From Nostoc paludosum FACHB-159 (lineage in GTDB: Bacteria; Cyanobacteriota; Cyanobacteriia; Cyanobacteriales; Nostocaceae), in assembly GCF_014698835.1 (NCBI RefSeq), contig NZ_JACJTU010000052.1:1-47330 (forward strand): a stretch of 47,330 nucleotides of DNA, given 5' to 3'. The translations under genes and the position numbers were made by a program. A model generated the notes under the pieces. It had not been told where the DNA came from, did not search any database, and saw only the letters and a program-made list of their open reading frames with translations. This document shows, one piece after another, positions 31,945 to 40,533 of the stretch (its first letter is position 1; the number at the start of each line of letters is the position of its first letter).

Positions 31945-33321
31945 TTAAGCGTAATTATCGGGCAAGGATTTCAGATTTTCACGGATAGAAACTGTGTTCG
32001 AGTGATCTACCCCTAAGCCCTTTTCAGTAATTTCCAATGCTTTATTGTAAAATAGTTCAGCTTCGCTGTACCTTTCTTGCTCATAGTAAAGATCGCCGAG
32101 GTTGTTGTAAGTGCCAGCAACAGAGGGATGCTCTTGTCCCAGCAGCCGTTGCTTTAGCTCCAATGCTTTTTGTAGCAGTGGTTCAGCTTCGCTGTATTTT
32201 TCTTGCTCAACGTAGAGTTGAGCTAAGTTGTTGAAAATGCCGGCAACAGAGGGATGCTCTTGTCCCGGCTGCTGTTGCCTTAGCTCCAATGCTTTTTGTA
32301 GCAGTGGTTCAGCTTCGCTGTATCTTTTTTGTTCAAAGTAGATTAGAGCTAAGCCGTTGAAACAGATGGCAACAGAGGGATGCTCTTCTCCCAGCAGCCG
32401 TTGCCTTAGCTCCAATGCTTTTTGTAGCAGTGGTTCAGCTTCGCTGTATCTTTTTTGTTCAAAGTAGAGTCGAGCCAAGTTGTTGTAACTTTGGGCGATG
32501 TCGGGATGCTCTTCTCCCAGCAGCCGTTGCCTTAGCTCCAATGCTTTTTGTAGCAGTGGTTCAGCTTCGCTGTATCTTTTTTGCTCAAGGTAGAGTTGAG
32601 CTAAGTTGTTGTAAATGCCGACAAAATCGGGATGCTCTTGCCCCAACTGCTGTTGCCATAGTTGCAATGCTTTATTGTAGAGTGGTTCAGCTTCGTTGTA
32701 CTTTTCCTGGAAATTGTAGATATTAGCCAAGTTGTTGTAACTTTCGGCGATGTCGGGATGCTCTTGCCCCAACTGCTGTTGCCTTAGTTTTAATGCTTTA
32801 ATGCATATTTTTTCAGCTTCGCTGTACCTACCTTGGGAACTGTAGATAGAAACCAAGTTGTTGTAACTTTGGGCGACATAGGGATGCTCTTGTCCTAGCA
32901 AACGTTGCCTTAGTTTCAATGCTTTAATGCATATTTGTTCAGCTTCGCTGTACCTTCCTTGTTTTCCGTAGAGTAAAGCTAAGCTGTCGTAACCGGCGGC
33001 GACATCAGAATGCTCTTCTCCCAAACGGGTTTGTACTACTGATACACATCGCTCTAACCAGGGTTGTGCACTTGCATACAAACCCTGTCCTTCATAAAAT
33101 CTATCCAAGCCAGCAAAAACCAAAGCTAAATTTTTATCACTGACTGCATCAGTCAAATTCTGTGCTACCTCTGCTAAATGTGGGATAGTATCTTTGACTG
33201 ATTCAATATCCTTACGGGTTGGCGAATCAGGAATCTTTCGTGCAACTTCCACCATTGCAGCAGCAACAGCATATTTTAATTTCTCTGCTTCAGTAAGTTG
33301 CTTGACTTTAGTCACTGGCAT
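31945..33321 (-). CDS. TPR (kinesin-light-chain type) protein of the STAND locus
   Basis: 458 residues. A 90-residue helical start (EAEKLKYAVAAAMVEVARKI, TIPHLAEVAQNL) precedes about eight 42-residue TPRs of the form SYNNLARLYFEQKRYSEAEP LLQKALELRQRLLGEEHP. In relatives this N-terminal part follows the NB-ARC domain in one polypeptide. Here it has its own start with AGAGGAG five bases upstream. It lies in the same frame as the NB-ARC gene, separated by TAA and two TAG codons. It probably acts as the sensor or partner part of the STAND protein. Confidence 0.85.
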   Translation of the reverse strand: MPVTKVKQLTEAEKLKYAVAAAMVEVARKIPDSPTRKDIESVKDTIPHLAEVAQNLTDAVSDKNLALVFAGLDRFYEGQGLYASAQPWLERCVSVVQTRLGEEHSDVAAGYDSLALLYGKQGRYSEAEQICIKALKLRQRLLGQEHPYVAQSYNNLVSIYSSQGRYSEAEKICIKALKLRQQQLGQEHPDIAESYNNLANIYNFQEKYNEAEPLYNKALQLWQQQLGQEHPDFVGIYNNLAQLYLEQKRYSEAEPLLQKALELRQRLLGEEHPDIAQSYNNLARLYFEQKRYSEAEPLLQKALELRQRLLGEEHPSVAICFNGLALIYFEQKRYSEAEPLLQKALELRQQQPGQEHPSVAGIFNNLAQLYVEQEKYSEAEPLLQKALELKQRLLGQEHPSVAGTYNNLGDLYYEQERYSEAELFYNKALEITEKGLGVDHSNTVSIRENLKSLPDNYA

Positions 33322-33357
33322 CTAACTCCTCTAACTTGTCTTGGAAAAACGAACGTA

Positions 33358-34398
33358 TTATGTTGAGCCTGAAGTTGTAACATCAGGTTCTCCTTCCAAC
33401 TTACTTCTGAAGAACTCTCGAATTAGCGAATGTAGACGGTAAATTTGTTCCTGTTGCTGTGAAAGTTGAAGTAAATGGAAATCTAGTAGCTTAGTTCTAG
33501 CTTTTTCCACTTCTTCAACATCAAACTCCTTACTATCGCCGGAGTTCTCACAGTACTTTTGCTCAACCGACTCGGCTAGATGCCAAGGAATAGGTGCAGG
33601 TGCAAACAAACTCAGCAACTTACCTAAATGCTGGCTGTATTGACCCAACTCGGTTTTACTCAACTCATCCCAACTCAACTCAAACGCAGCTTCTACTCCC
33701 CTCTTAGCTGTCGATGTACGGGTCGCTTCATCTAGTTGGAGAGAATCATGCTTAATTGCAAGCCGTTTCTGAGCTTTCTGTTCTAGTCTAAATAATAATG
33801 TGGATAGCGATAAATCAGTACGTTTGAGCAAATAGCGACCAACTAACTCGATTCCTAATGGCAAATGCTCCAACCACTGACAAAGTGTTTTCGCAATATC
33901 TAGCTCCTGCTGAACTCGTTCTTCCCCAATTAGAACAATCAACAGTTCTAAGGACTGTTCTTCTGATAGAACATCAAGAGAAATCGACTGGATTGGTGGC
34001 CCAAACTTGAGCCGAGTTGTCATCAAGACTTTAAACCGATTTGATGCCGGAGGAGGCAAGTACGACTCAACATCACGGCTGTAGTTGACCACATCGTCCA
34101 ACACCACCAGAACATTTCCCTCGCGCCAGTTCCGCCAGCAAAAAGCAACTTGGTCGGGAAGTTCCAGCCCCTCTGGGATTTTCAGATTCAGTTGAGATTG
34201 GGCAAAACCAACCACCTGTGTACCAATATTAAATTCTCTGGCAAATAACCAGCAAATACCTCCCTCGTAATCAGATTTATACTGCTGAGTATACTGAATT
34301 GCTAGTTCCGTTTTACCTACACCTCCCATTCCTTCAACAGCAGAGATGGCAATCAGATTGTCCTGTTGTAATTGTGTATGTAGTCTCTCCAGATCCAC
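33358..34398 (-). CDS. NB-ARC STAND NTPase (frame opens upstream after an in-frame TGA)
   Basis: 346 residues from a GTG at 34398. P-loop GMGGVGKTELAIQYTQQY (about 23-40), Walker B VLVVLDDV (about 95-102), the RNBS-B-like FKVLMTTRLKFG, GLPL-type LEHLPLGIELVGRYL, and a winged-helix end (YRLHSLIREFFRSKL). The frame actually continues 29 codons upstream (PPNNVPRSGVAKFIGRE) to a TGA at 34486-34488 and then into the small gene at 34486-34983. The conserved FIGRE entry motif lies upstream of the GTG, so the natural protein was longer. A STAND switch protein expected to oligomerise on a trigger. Confidence 0.85.
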   Translation of the reverse strand: MDLERLHTQLQQDNLIAISAVEGMGGVGKTELAIQYTQQYKSDYEGGICWLFAREFNIGTQVVGFAQSQLNLKIPEGLELPDQVAFCWRNWREGNVLVVLDDVVNYSRDVESYLPPPASNRFKVLMTTRLKFGPPIQSISLDVLSEEQSLELLIVLIGEERVQQELDIAKTLCQWLEHLPLGIELVGRYLLKRTDLSLSTLLFRLEQKAQKRLAIKHDSLQLDEATRTSTAKRGVEAAFELSWDELSKTELGQYSQHLGKLLSLFAPAPIPWHLAESVEQKYCENSGDSKEFDVEEVEKARTKLLDFHLLQLSQQQEQIYRLHSLIREFFRSKLEGEPDVTTSGST

Positions 34399-34485
34399 TT
34401 CACGCCCAATAAATTTAGCAACCCCACTACGGGGAACATTATTTGGGGGATTTAACTTTACCCGTTCCCGTTCGGGCGGCTGTAG

Positions 34486-34983
34486 TCAATACTGTTTGGT
34501 AATACTAATGCCACCCTGACCAAAAGTTTGATAAACTTCACCGCCAGAAATATTCTGAGTATTAATCCCAATTGTTTCAGCTAATTTGGCAGGATTTTGG
34601 CTCAACAATTGATTAGCCTGAACTGCCTTTGTCAAATTTTGAATTTCTACGGCAAGTTGTGGGTTTTCTTTCGCTGCTGCCATAGCGTCACTTGCAAAAG
34701 CTTCCACTGCTGCTTTTATTTCTGAGTCTACCTTAGCTGCTGATTCTATCTTTTCTACTAAAACTGCTTCTCCAATATCCTCTCGTTGTCCTGGAGGTAA
34801 TACTGCATTTTGCACTGCTGCTTCTAGGGCATCTGCTGTATCACGCGATTTGTGCTTAAGCAGTTCAATCACCTTTTCAGCTTGCTCAAATGCTTTAGCA
34901 ACAATGATTTCGCCTGTTTTTTCAAACGTTTTATTTAAAAGCAAAGTTACAAGTGCGATCGCACCAGCAGTTAATGGCTCCAT
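34486..34983 (-). CDS. N-terminal domain of the STAND protein, cut off by TGA
   Basis: 165 residues, ATG 34983. A hydrophobic start (MEPLTAGAIALVTLLLNKTF) is followed by Ala/Glu-rich helices and a Gln/Ser/Gly end (NISGGEVYQTFGQGGISITK). This resembles the effector-associated N-terminal part of cyanobacterial NB-ARC proteins, in which it is fused in frame to the NTPase. Here TGA 34488-34486 (followed by CTA) splits it. Either a single nonsense mutation, or some readthrough makes the full product. Confidence 0.7.
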   Translation of the reverse strand: MEPLTAGAIALVTLLLNKTFEKTGEIIVAKAFEQAEKVIELLKHKSRDTADALEAAVQNAVLPPGQREDIGEAVLVEKIESAAKVDSEIKAAVEAFASDAMAAAKENPQLAVEIQNLTKAVQANQLLSQNPAKLAETIGINTQNISGGEVYQTFGQGGISITKQY

Positions 34984-35415
34984 CTACTACCTCTTAAGCG
35001 CGGCATACAATTTTACTATTAATACACTGTTTCTATTCTCAATTACGCAATTAGTTGAAGAAATCTCTAGTTAACTTATTGTTTAGGCTTATAATTTATG
35101 CAATATTACACACAAGAGCTAATACATGTAATGCAGATACAGGTATTTTAAATTGCATTTTCAACAGTAATTTTTTGCTGCTGCTTAGAGTTTAGAACTT
35201 TTCCTAAAAGTTTCTCAAACCCTTGCAGCTTAGTATTAAACAAGCAGTCTGCTCCAAAATATTTTCCAAAGACTGGGTAGTTTCATAAGAAAGTTTGATT
35301 GGAAAAAGATTTAAATAAAACAAAAACAGAATAAAAAAAGTAACCGGAGAAAAAAGCCGTTTTTTACATTCACTGATTAAGGAGTTTTTCAGGAGTAAGT
35401 TGGAGGAAATCGAGT
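34984..35415. other. Divergent promoter region of the STAND/TPR locus, 432 bp
   Basis: AT-rich with A and T runs, no reading frame I would support. It should hold the promoters of the minus-strand STAND genes and of the plus-strand TPR genes. TTGGAGGAAATCGAGT just before 35416 supplies a strong ribosome binding site. Confidence 0.6.
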
Positions 35416-36969
35416 ATGACGGAGCTGGTTGAGGTTAAACAAAATACTGAGACAGAGCAGCTAAAACAGGCGTTTTGTCAGGTGATGGGAACATTGGGGA
35501 AACAGATTGTTGCAACTACGCCAATAATCTCCATTCCCCTCTCTATGCTTGAGCAAGTTAAGTCTGTAATTCCGCATCTGATGGAAGCGGCAACAAATTT
35601 GGAACCTTGGCTAACAACGGAAGACTTGATTGCATCCACCACAAGCATTGCTCGATTTTATCGAGGACAGACTGCTTATACCGAGGCAGAATCTTGGTAT
35701 GAGCGTTGTTGTCAAATGACAAAAGCTCGTTTAGGCGAAAAGCATCCTGTGATGGCAACTGCCCTCAACAATTTAGCAAGACTCTACCACTCGCAAGGAC
35801 GCTACCAACAAGCCGAATCTTTATTTTTGCAATCACTGGACATTGCACAAGAACAACTTGGTGACTATGATCCCGAAGTAGCAAGGTCTCTCAACAATCT
35901 AGGAAAACTCTACATAGACCAAGGGCGTGATAGTGAAGCCGAACCACTCCTGGAGCGTTCGTTGAAAATTTGGCGGCATTGCTACGGTGATGACCATCCT
36001 GATGTTGCGACTGCCGCCCAGAATTTGGCGCAACTTTATAAATCGCAAAGACGTTACAGTGAAGCTGAAACCCTCTATCGGCTATCTTTGGAAATAACCC
36101 AGCGAGAATTCGGTAGTAACCATCCTATGGTGGCAAATATTCTCAGCGGAATGGCAACACTCTACTATTCACAAAACCGTTATAGTGATGCTGAAACTCT
36201 CTATCAACTATCTCTAGAAATCGATCAAGCTTACTACGGAAATGACCATCCCGAAATAGCAACTGACCTCAGTAACTTGGCATCACTTTACTCTTCACAG
36301 GGGCGTTACAGTGAAGCTGAACTTCCCTCCCAGCAAGCATTAGATATTAAACAGCGAAAATTCGGATATAACCATCCCCAAGTTGCAGTAAGCTTCCACA
36401 ATTTAGCAGTACTTTACTCTTCACAGGGACGTTACAGTGAAGCTGAATCTCTCTACCTACAAGCATTAGGCATTTGGCGACAAAAACTAGGAGACAACCA
36501 TCCCCAGGTGGTAATGAGCGTCCACGAACTGGCAATATTCTACCAATCTAAAGGACAAGCAATACTCGACTTTCAAAGACGAACTGTCCTTAACAATTTG
36601 GCAGTGCTTTGCAATTCACTAAACCTTTGTAATGATGCTGAAATCTTCTATCAATTATCGCTAAAAGTCTACCGAGATTACTACGGTGATGACCATCCTG
36701 AAGTGGCAGTTGACCTCAACAATTTAGGACAAATCTACCAATCACAAGGACGTTTCGCTGATGCTGAGGCTTTTTATCTGCAAGCATTAGGCATTTGGCA
36801 ACGAAAACTAGACGATGATGATCCACGAATAGCAACCAGCCTGCATAACCTTGCAGTACTCTACTATGTTCAAGAACGTTACGACGATGCTGAAGCTTTG
36901 TTTGAGCAATCACTGAATATTTCACAAGGCAAATTGAGCAACAAACCCTTGAATTCACAGGAGTCCTAA
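35416..36969 (+). CDS. TPR protein, 517 residues
   Basis: GGAGG seven bases before ATG 35416. The N-terminal 90 residues (QLKQAFCQVMGTLGKQI, VIPHLMEAATNL) correspond to the linker that precedes TPRs in the minus-strand neighbour, so the two genes are paralogous. Then come about ten TPRs of 42 residues (LNNLARLYHSQGRYQQAESL and variants), one of them disturbed by an insertion around QAILDFQRRTVLNNLAVLCN. Possible partner or regulator of the STAND NTPase; free TPR proteins of this type also bind peptides of other partners. Confidence 0.85.
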   Translation: MTELVEVKQNTETEQLKQAFCQVMGTLGKQIVATTPIISIPLSMLEQVKSVIPHLMEAATNLEPWLTTEDLIASTTSIARFYRGQTAYTEAESWYERCCQMTKARLGEKHPVMATALNNLARLYHSQGRYQQAESLFLQSLDIAQEQLGDYDPEVARSLNNLGKLYIDQGRDSEAEPLLERSLKIWRHCYGDDHPDVATAAQNLAQLYKSQRRYSEAETLYRLSLEITQREFGSNHPMVANILSGMATLYYSQNRYSDAETLYQLSLEIDQAYYGNDHPEIATDLSNLASLYSSQGRYSEAELPSQQALDIKQRKFGYNHPQVAVSFHNLAVLYSSQGRYSEAESLYLQALGIWRQKLGDNHPQVVMSVHELAIFYQSKGQAILDFQRRTVLNNLAVLCNSLNLCNDAEIFYQLSLKVYRDYYGDDHPEVAVDLNNLGQIYQSQGRFADAEAFYLQALGIWQRKLDDDDPRIATSLHNLAVLYYVQERYDDAEALFEQSLNISQGKLSNKPLNSQES

Positions 36970-36974
36970 ATAAT

Positions 36975-38108
36975 ATGACAGAACCCGACTATACACAAGG
37001 GCAGCAAAGGAGAGTAACAGACCTCTGGGTGCGATCGCTAGAAAATCAACTCCGGCAACAAAGTGTCGATGATGCGAGTATTATCCAGAAATTCACTGAA
37101 ATGGCAGAAGCTTTCTGTTTACAAGGGAAAAGCTTAGAAGCTGAAGCTTTATGGGTGCGTTCTCTTGATATTGCTCAACGCTGCTATGAAGACAACAAGC
37201 TAGTGATCGGGTTTACTCTTAAAGGGTTGGTGGCGTTTTACCGTTCGCAACAGCGTTACAGTGAGACTCAACCTCTTTTGAAAAAATCATTGCAGATTTG
37301 GCAACACTTGTTTGGTGATGAGCATCCTTTAGTAGGAACAAATCTCAATGATTTAGCCGCAGTCTACCATCGGCAGGGACACTACCGCGAAGCTGAAACT
37401 TTCTATCTAAAGGCAATACCTCTTTTATTGAAGCGACTAGGGGATGAACATCCTGATACTCAAAACGCTTTGCAAAACTTTCGGTATCTCTTAAAGCAAG
37501 CCGTACAAGAAAATAGGGTTGGCGAACTCTCTAATCATCCGTTCACGCAGTCGGCACTTGAGAAAGAATTGTTAGACTTTCAAGAACAGCAACCCAACCA
37601 GAGACGTACCTTGGTTGTAACTTATCAAGATAGTGAGGATCTCAGAAAGCTTACCCTGTCACAAGGAGAAAATAGGGGAAAAGCTCTTTTCTGGGTGCAA
37701 CTGGTAGAAAAAAACCTTCGTCAACAGGGTGCTGACCATCTAAGCCTTGCAAAGGAGCTTGACAATGAGGCAAAAGTCTGCGGTTCTCAAGGAAAGAACC
37801 TGGAAGCAGAAGCCCTTTGGCAGCGTTCGCTGGAAATTTACCAACAGCATCTTAACAATGCAGATCCCTATCTGGGAGTAATCCTCAATAATTTAGCATC
37901 ATTTTACCTTTCACAAAAGCGCTACAGTGAAGCCGAATTGCTCTTTCTAGAAGCTATATCCATCCTAATAAAAACACTAGGAAACGATCACTCTACCACC
38001 GTATCCGTTTGGGAAAACTTCGCTGTCATGTTAGGACTAGTTCAGCATGAAAACCGAGTTGCTGAACTTTCCAACCACCCAATCACGCAGGCGTTACTTC
38101 CCCATTAG
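36975..38108 (+). CDS. TPR protein, 377 residues
   Basis: Starts five bases after the stop of the previous gene (AGGAG upstream), so co-transcribed. TPRs are organised as two halves: residues about 10-190 and 200-377 are similar to each other (AEALWVRSLDIAQRCYED and AEALWQRSLEIYQQHLNN; RVGELSNHPFTQSAL and RVAELSNHPITQALL). The gene thus looks like an internal duplication of a roughly 180-residue unit. Function as for the upstream TPR gene. Confidence 0.8.
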   Translation: MTEPDYTQGQQRRVTDLWVRSLENQLRQQSVDDASIIQKFTEMAEAFCLQGKSLEAEALWVRSLDIAQRCYEDNKLVIGFTLKGLVAFYRSQQRYSETQPLLKKSLQIWQHLFGDEHPLVGTNLNDLAAVYHRQGHYREAETFYLKAIPLLLKRLGDEHPDTQNALQNFRYLLKQAVQENRVGELSNHPFTQSALEKELLDFQEQQPNQRRTLVVTYQDSEDLRKLTLSQGENRGKALFWVQLVEKNLRQQGADHLSLAKELDNEAKVCGSQGKNLEAEALWQRSLEIYQQHLNNADPYLGVILNNLASFYLSQKRYSEAELLFLEAISILIKTLGNDHSTTVSVWENFAVMLGLVQHENRVAELSNHPITQALLPH

Positions 38109-38222
38109 CGATCGCCGTTTCTACTTCCTGCCTCACCATCTGCCAACTTACTTAGTAGCGCTACACGTATGGGCTAATTCGTGCAATTCATAGCCAAAAG
38201 TATTGTAACTCCGTTCGCGTAG

Positions 38223-38360
38223 CAATGGCGATCGCTCGGTGGCAAGGTGAAGTTTGCTGGCGAGATGGTCAGCTACGGCAAAGTACACGGCACTATCAAC
38301 GTAGTGACTAAAGACGGGGAGAAGTGCGCCTACTTCAGGGAAGCATTTCTGATTGGTTAA
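38223..38360 (+). pseudogene. Unidentified gene fragment
   Basis: A frame ending GKVKFAGEMVSYGKVHGTIN VVTKDGEKCAYFREAFLIG and TAA 38360. The composition is protein-like, but there is no start codon with a ribosome site, and the frame begins after TAG 38222. Probably the C-terminal remnant of a lost gene; family unknown. Confidence 0.35.
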
Positions 38361-38397
38361 TTTCTCTTTTTAAATATAATTGTGGAGGCAATTTTCT

Positions 38398-38472
38398 ATG
38401 AGTGCAAAAGCACAATCTTTATCAGACGTTCAAGGAGAGTTCTTTTGTACCTCAGATACGTTGATTTTTTGA
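38398..38472 (+). CDS. 24-residue peptide with strong ribosome binding site
   Basis: GTGGAGG nine bases before ATG 38398; reads MSAKAQSLSDVQGEFFCTSD TLIF. Too short to classify. A truncated peptide gene, or a precursor, or chance. Confidence 0.3.
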   Translation: MSAKAQSLSDVQGEFFCTSDTLIF

Positions 38473-38812
38473 GCATCCGGGTTTACCTGGGCGCTAAAAC
38501 AACTCGCAGTATGGGTCTAGCTTACTAAAAAGCTCATACCTAGTGGTGAGCCGCCGAAGTTCAAATATCTTCTTTTCGAGAATCAGTATGGAAGCATATT
38601 CTTTTGCTACACCCTAAACCCTACACCCCACACTCTAATAAACAAGCCATACAAGAGTAGCTGTAAAAGCACATTATTTCAGTACACCCTACACCGTAAT
38701 CAATACTTTTTCTCTTTGAGAAATACCCAGTTTGTGCTGCCTAATATAATGCACTTAAGACAAATTTACTATTGTAGTAAAGATGTCTAGAACAAAATCT
38801 AGATAGGTTTTT

Positions 38813-38962
38813 ATGAACAAGGAAACAATTCTGTTTACTATGTTTGCAGTGGTTTTTGTGGTTTTAGCTATGCGTAGCGTGGTTGATTCTCAAGCCCAAT
38901 CTGTATTACTTGAGTACTCAAAGCTATTTCTAGCAGGGTATTTGGGTTACTTGCTCAAATAA
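38813..38962 (+). CDS. 49-residue single-span membrane peptide
   Basis: Reads MNKETILFTMFAVVFVVLAM, then RSVVDSQAQ and a second hydrophobic part (LFLAGYLGYLLK). It has the signature of a small membrane protein with a charged start. AT-rich leader upstream. A hairpin at 39041 could terminate it. Confidence 0.5.
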   Translation: MNKETILFTMFAVVFVVLAMRSVVDSQAQSVLLEYSKLFLAGYLGYLLK

Positions 38963-39040
38963 AAAATGTCTCCAGATAGTTAGACTATCCGAAGACTTGT
39001 AATTTAAAATGTTGTTCTCAGATTAGCTGAAATTCTCGGT

Positions 39041-39070
39041 AATAGACAACCTTGTTTAAGGTTGTCTATT
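39041..39070 (+). terminator. 13-bp perfect hairpin, terminator-like
   Basis: AATAGACAACCTT / AAGGTTGTCTATT with a GTTT loop, followed by CTATTTAC. It lies 78 bp after the small membrane peptide. Confidence 0.65.
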
Positions 39071-39239
39071 CTATTTACTCAACAATACCTTCTAAGATGC
39101 GGTCGTCAAACCTACGATCGCATCTCAATTTTACAGCGAGTAATTACCCCACACCGCCATCGACCTGGGGGTAGTCGTCCTTTGTGGTGAAGGAGTTTCT
39201 AGTGGGATGAATATTTAGTTTATTCAAAACTAACATATA

Positions 39240-39272
39240 AAGTATGAACCGTTAAATTAACGGTTCATACTT
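39240..39272. promoter_or_regulatory. 33-bp near-perfect palindrome upstream of the precursor-like gene
   Basis: Arms of 16 bp (AAGTATGAACCGTTAA and its complement) around one central A, 38 bases upstream of ATG 39311. It could be an operator or a regulatory hairpin in the leader. Confidence 0.7.
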
Positions 39273-39310
39273 AGCTAGCAATAAAGATGAACAAAATCAA
39301 GGACAAAGCA

Positions 39311-39643
39311 ATGATAAAAATACAAAACCTGCAAGCTTCAGAACAATTACTTCAGGAACTTGATGACTTCCAAGCGTACAAGATTTTAGGCGGACAAAAT
39401 AATTTACCTGGTATAGAAATCGAAAGGTCTACCACGGGAGGAATAATGGTAAACCCCGGTGTGAGCGAACTTGGAAGGCTTCTTCCTTCCCAAGATACTG
39501 TTATCGATCACGTAGTCAGACCAGGAGGTGCTGCATTAATTGGTGGTTTAACAACCCCCGATAATCCATTAAGGGGAGGGTTGGGTGCTGCTGCTGGTAT
39601 TTGTTTAGGTTGCCATCCCAAGACAAAACCGCAGCAAAATTAG
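39311..39643 (+). CDS. Possible peptide precursor with double-glycine-type leader
   Basis: 110 residues from ATG 39311 (AAGGA seven bases upstream); an upstream ATG at 39287 would add eight. The start MIKIQNLQASEQLLQELDDF runs into QAYKILGGQNN. This resembles double-glycine leaders cut by peptidase-containing ABC transporters (hydrophobic/acidic helix ending in GG). The rest is Gly/Pro/Ile-rich (NPGVSELGRLLPSQ, GGAALIGGLTTPDNP) and ends CLGCHPKTKPQQN. No transporter or modification gene is on the plasmid. The alternative is an unrelated small secreted protein. Confidence 0.5.
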   Translation: MIKIQNLQASEQLLQELDDFQAYKILGGQNNLPGIEIERSTTGGIMVNPGVSELGRLLPSQDTVIDHVVRPGGAALIGGLTTPDNPLRGGLGAAAGICLGCHPKTKPQQN

Positions 39644-39790
39644 CAATATTCTTTTTACTTGGATATAATGCTTATTTTTGTATTGCCCTACTTTGGTCAT
39701 ACTTTATAAGCGATAATTTTTTTAAGTGTAGCTAGCAGCAATAAGGCTTGTTCAGAGCTAGATTAATTGCAACTATCAAACAGTATTTAC

Positions 39791-39836
39791 TTATCAAATT
39801 TCGCTTTTTCGTAGGTTATTTGGTGGTTTTGACAAT
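39791..39836 (+). repeat. Direct repeat, copy A
   Basis: Begins TTATCAAATTTCGCTTTTTC and continues GTAGGTTATTTGGTGG. It is similar to 40614-40659 and brackets the two small minus-strand genes. Confidence 0.6.
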
Positions 39837-39971
39837 AGTAAACTTGCTTTAAAACTTGGGGTGAAAGCAATAACGTTTGATTTTCTTAATAACCGTTGAT
39901 AATATCAAATTTTGCCTAACCAGTGCGTGTTTTAGTGCAGAAATTTATTGATAATAGTGTCAATAAGCTCA

Positions 39972-40016
39972 CACCCCACATCCCCAAGCGCGCGATCGAC
40001 TTGGGGATGTGGGGTG
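39972..40016. repeat. 17-bp perfect hairpin
   Basis: CACCCCACATCCCCAAG pairs with CTTGGGGATGTGGGGTG; the 11-nt loop contains CGCGCGATCGA. Convergent position; could stop transcription from both sides despite lacking a T-run. A similar C-rich tract lies near 39147. Confidence 0.75.
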
Positions 40017-40070
40017 ATGGCCAATCTTCACTAAAAACTCACAAAATTGTATTTAACTGAGTAAGTATGA

Positions 40071-40226
40071 TTAGTGTTTTCCTGCTTCTATTTCATAGCA
40101 TCGCAAAATCAATGATTTGAGTCTATCAAAATCATTCACAGAATCAATTTTTATCTTTGAAACCATTTCAGCATTGACTCCAGGTACATCCTGAATCACA
40201 AAACCAGGCGCTGGCGTTTTTGACAT
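40071..40226 (-). CDS. Small 51-residue protein
   Basis: Reads MSKTPAPGFVIQDVPGVNAE, then MVSKIKIDSVNDFDRLKSLI and a charged end. Balanced composition, natural start and stop. It follows the hydrophobic protein at 40327 on the same strand, with a hairpin between. Unknown function; an immunity-like or chaperone-like partner is conceivable but not supported. Confidence 0.45.
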   Translation of the reverse strand: MSKTPAPGFVIQDVPGVNAEMVSKIKIDSVNDFDRLKSLILRCYEIEAGKH

Positions 40227-40265
40227 CAGATCGTCTTTCGATTATTTGTCTTATTTTATCTCCAA

Positions 40266-40309
40266 GTAACAAAACCCCGCTTTTGATAGTCGTTAGCGGG
40301 ATTTGTTAC
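40266..40309 (-). terminator. Terminator-like hairpin after the small hydrophobic gene
   Basis: GTAACAAAACCCCGC pairs with GCGGGATTTGTTAC around a 15-nt loop, 18 bases after the stop of the gene at 40327. It lies between it and the 51-residue gene. Confidence 0.55.
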
Positions 40310-40326
40310 ATTATTGTGTGGTTTAA

Positions 40327-40533
40327 CTAGCTTTCTGTTTTGTCGTCTTTATTGTTTCCGTTGAATTCATCACCTATACTGTCAGCCGCCCAACTTGCGC
40401 CAGCACCTGCAACAGTAAGTGCTGTGACGGCTACGGCTCCGATTGGTGCAAGTGCAGCGACCGTAAAAACACCCACACCAACAGCACCAGCTTTTAATAC
40501 TTTTCCAGGGGTAATTTTATCAAGTCCGAACAT
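40327..40533 (-). CDS. Small Ala/Gly/Val-rich hydrophobic protein
   Basis: 68 residues, with GAGGA eight bases before the ATG. Reads MFGLDKITPGKVLKAGAVGV, then an Ala/Val-rich hydrophobic stretch (ALAPIGAVAVTALTVAGAGA) and a charged tail (NGNNKDDKTES). Probably membrane-inserting. It resembles in style the small proteins at 2638 and 3160. Role unknown. Confidence 0.6.
   Translation of the reverse strand: MFGLDKITPGKVLKAGAVGVGVFTVAALAPIGAVAVTALTVAGAGASWAADSIGDEFNGNNKDDKTES

Larger units (their letters stand above)
39644..40070. other. Intergenic region with one copy of a direct repeat and a long hairpin
   Basis: AT-rich. Contains a direct repeat copy at 39791-39836 and a 17-bp hairpin at 39972-40016. 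No gene seen. Confidence 0.5.

Noticed and set aside
32037..32726. Plus-strand Cys/Val-rich frames over the TPR gene
   Set aside because: Antisense repeats of the TPR-coding units.
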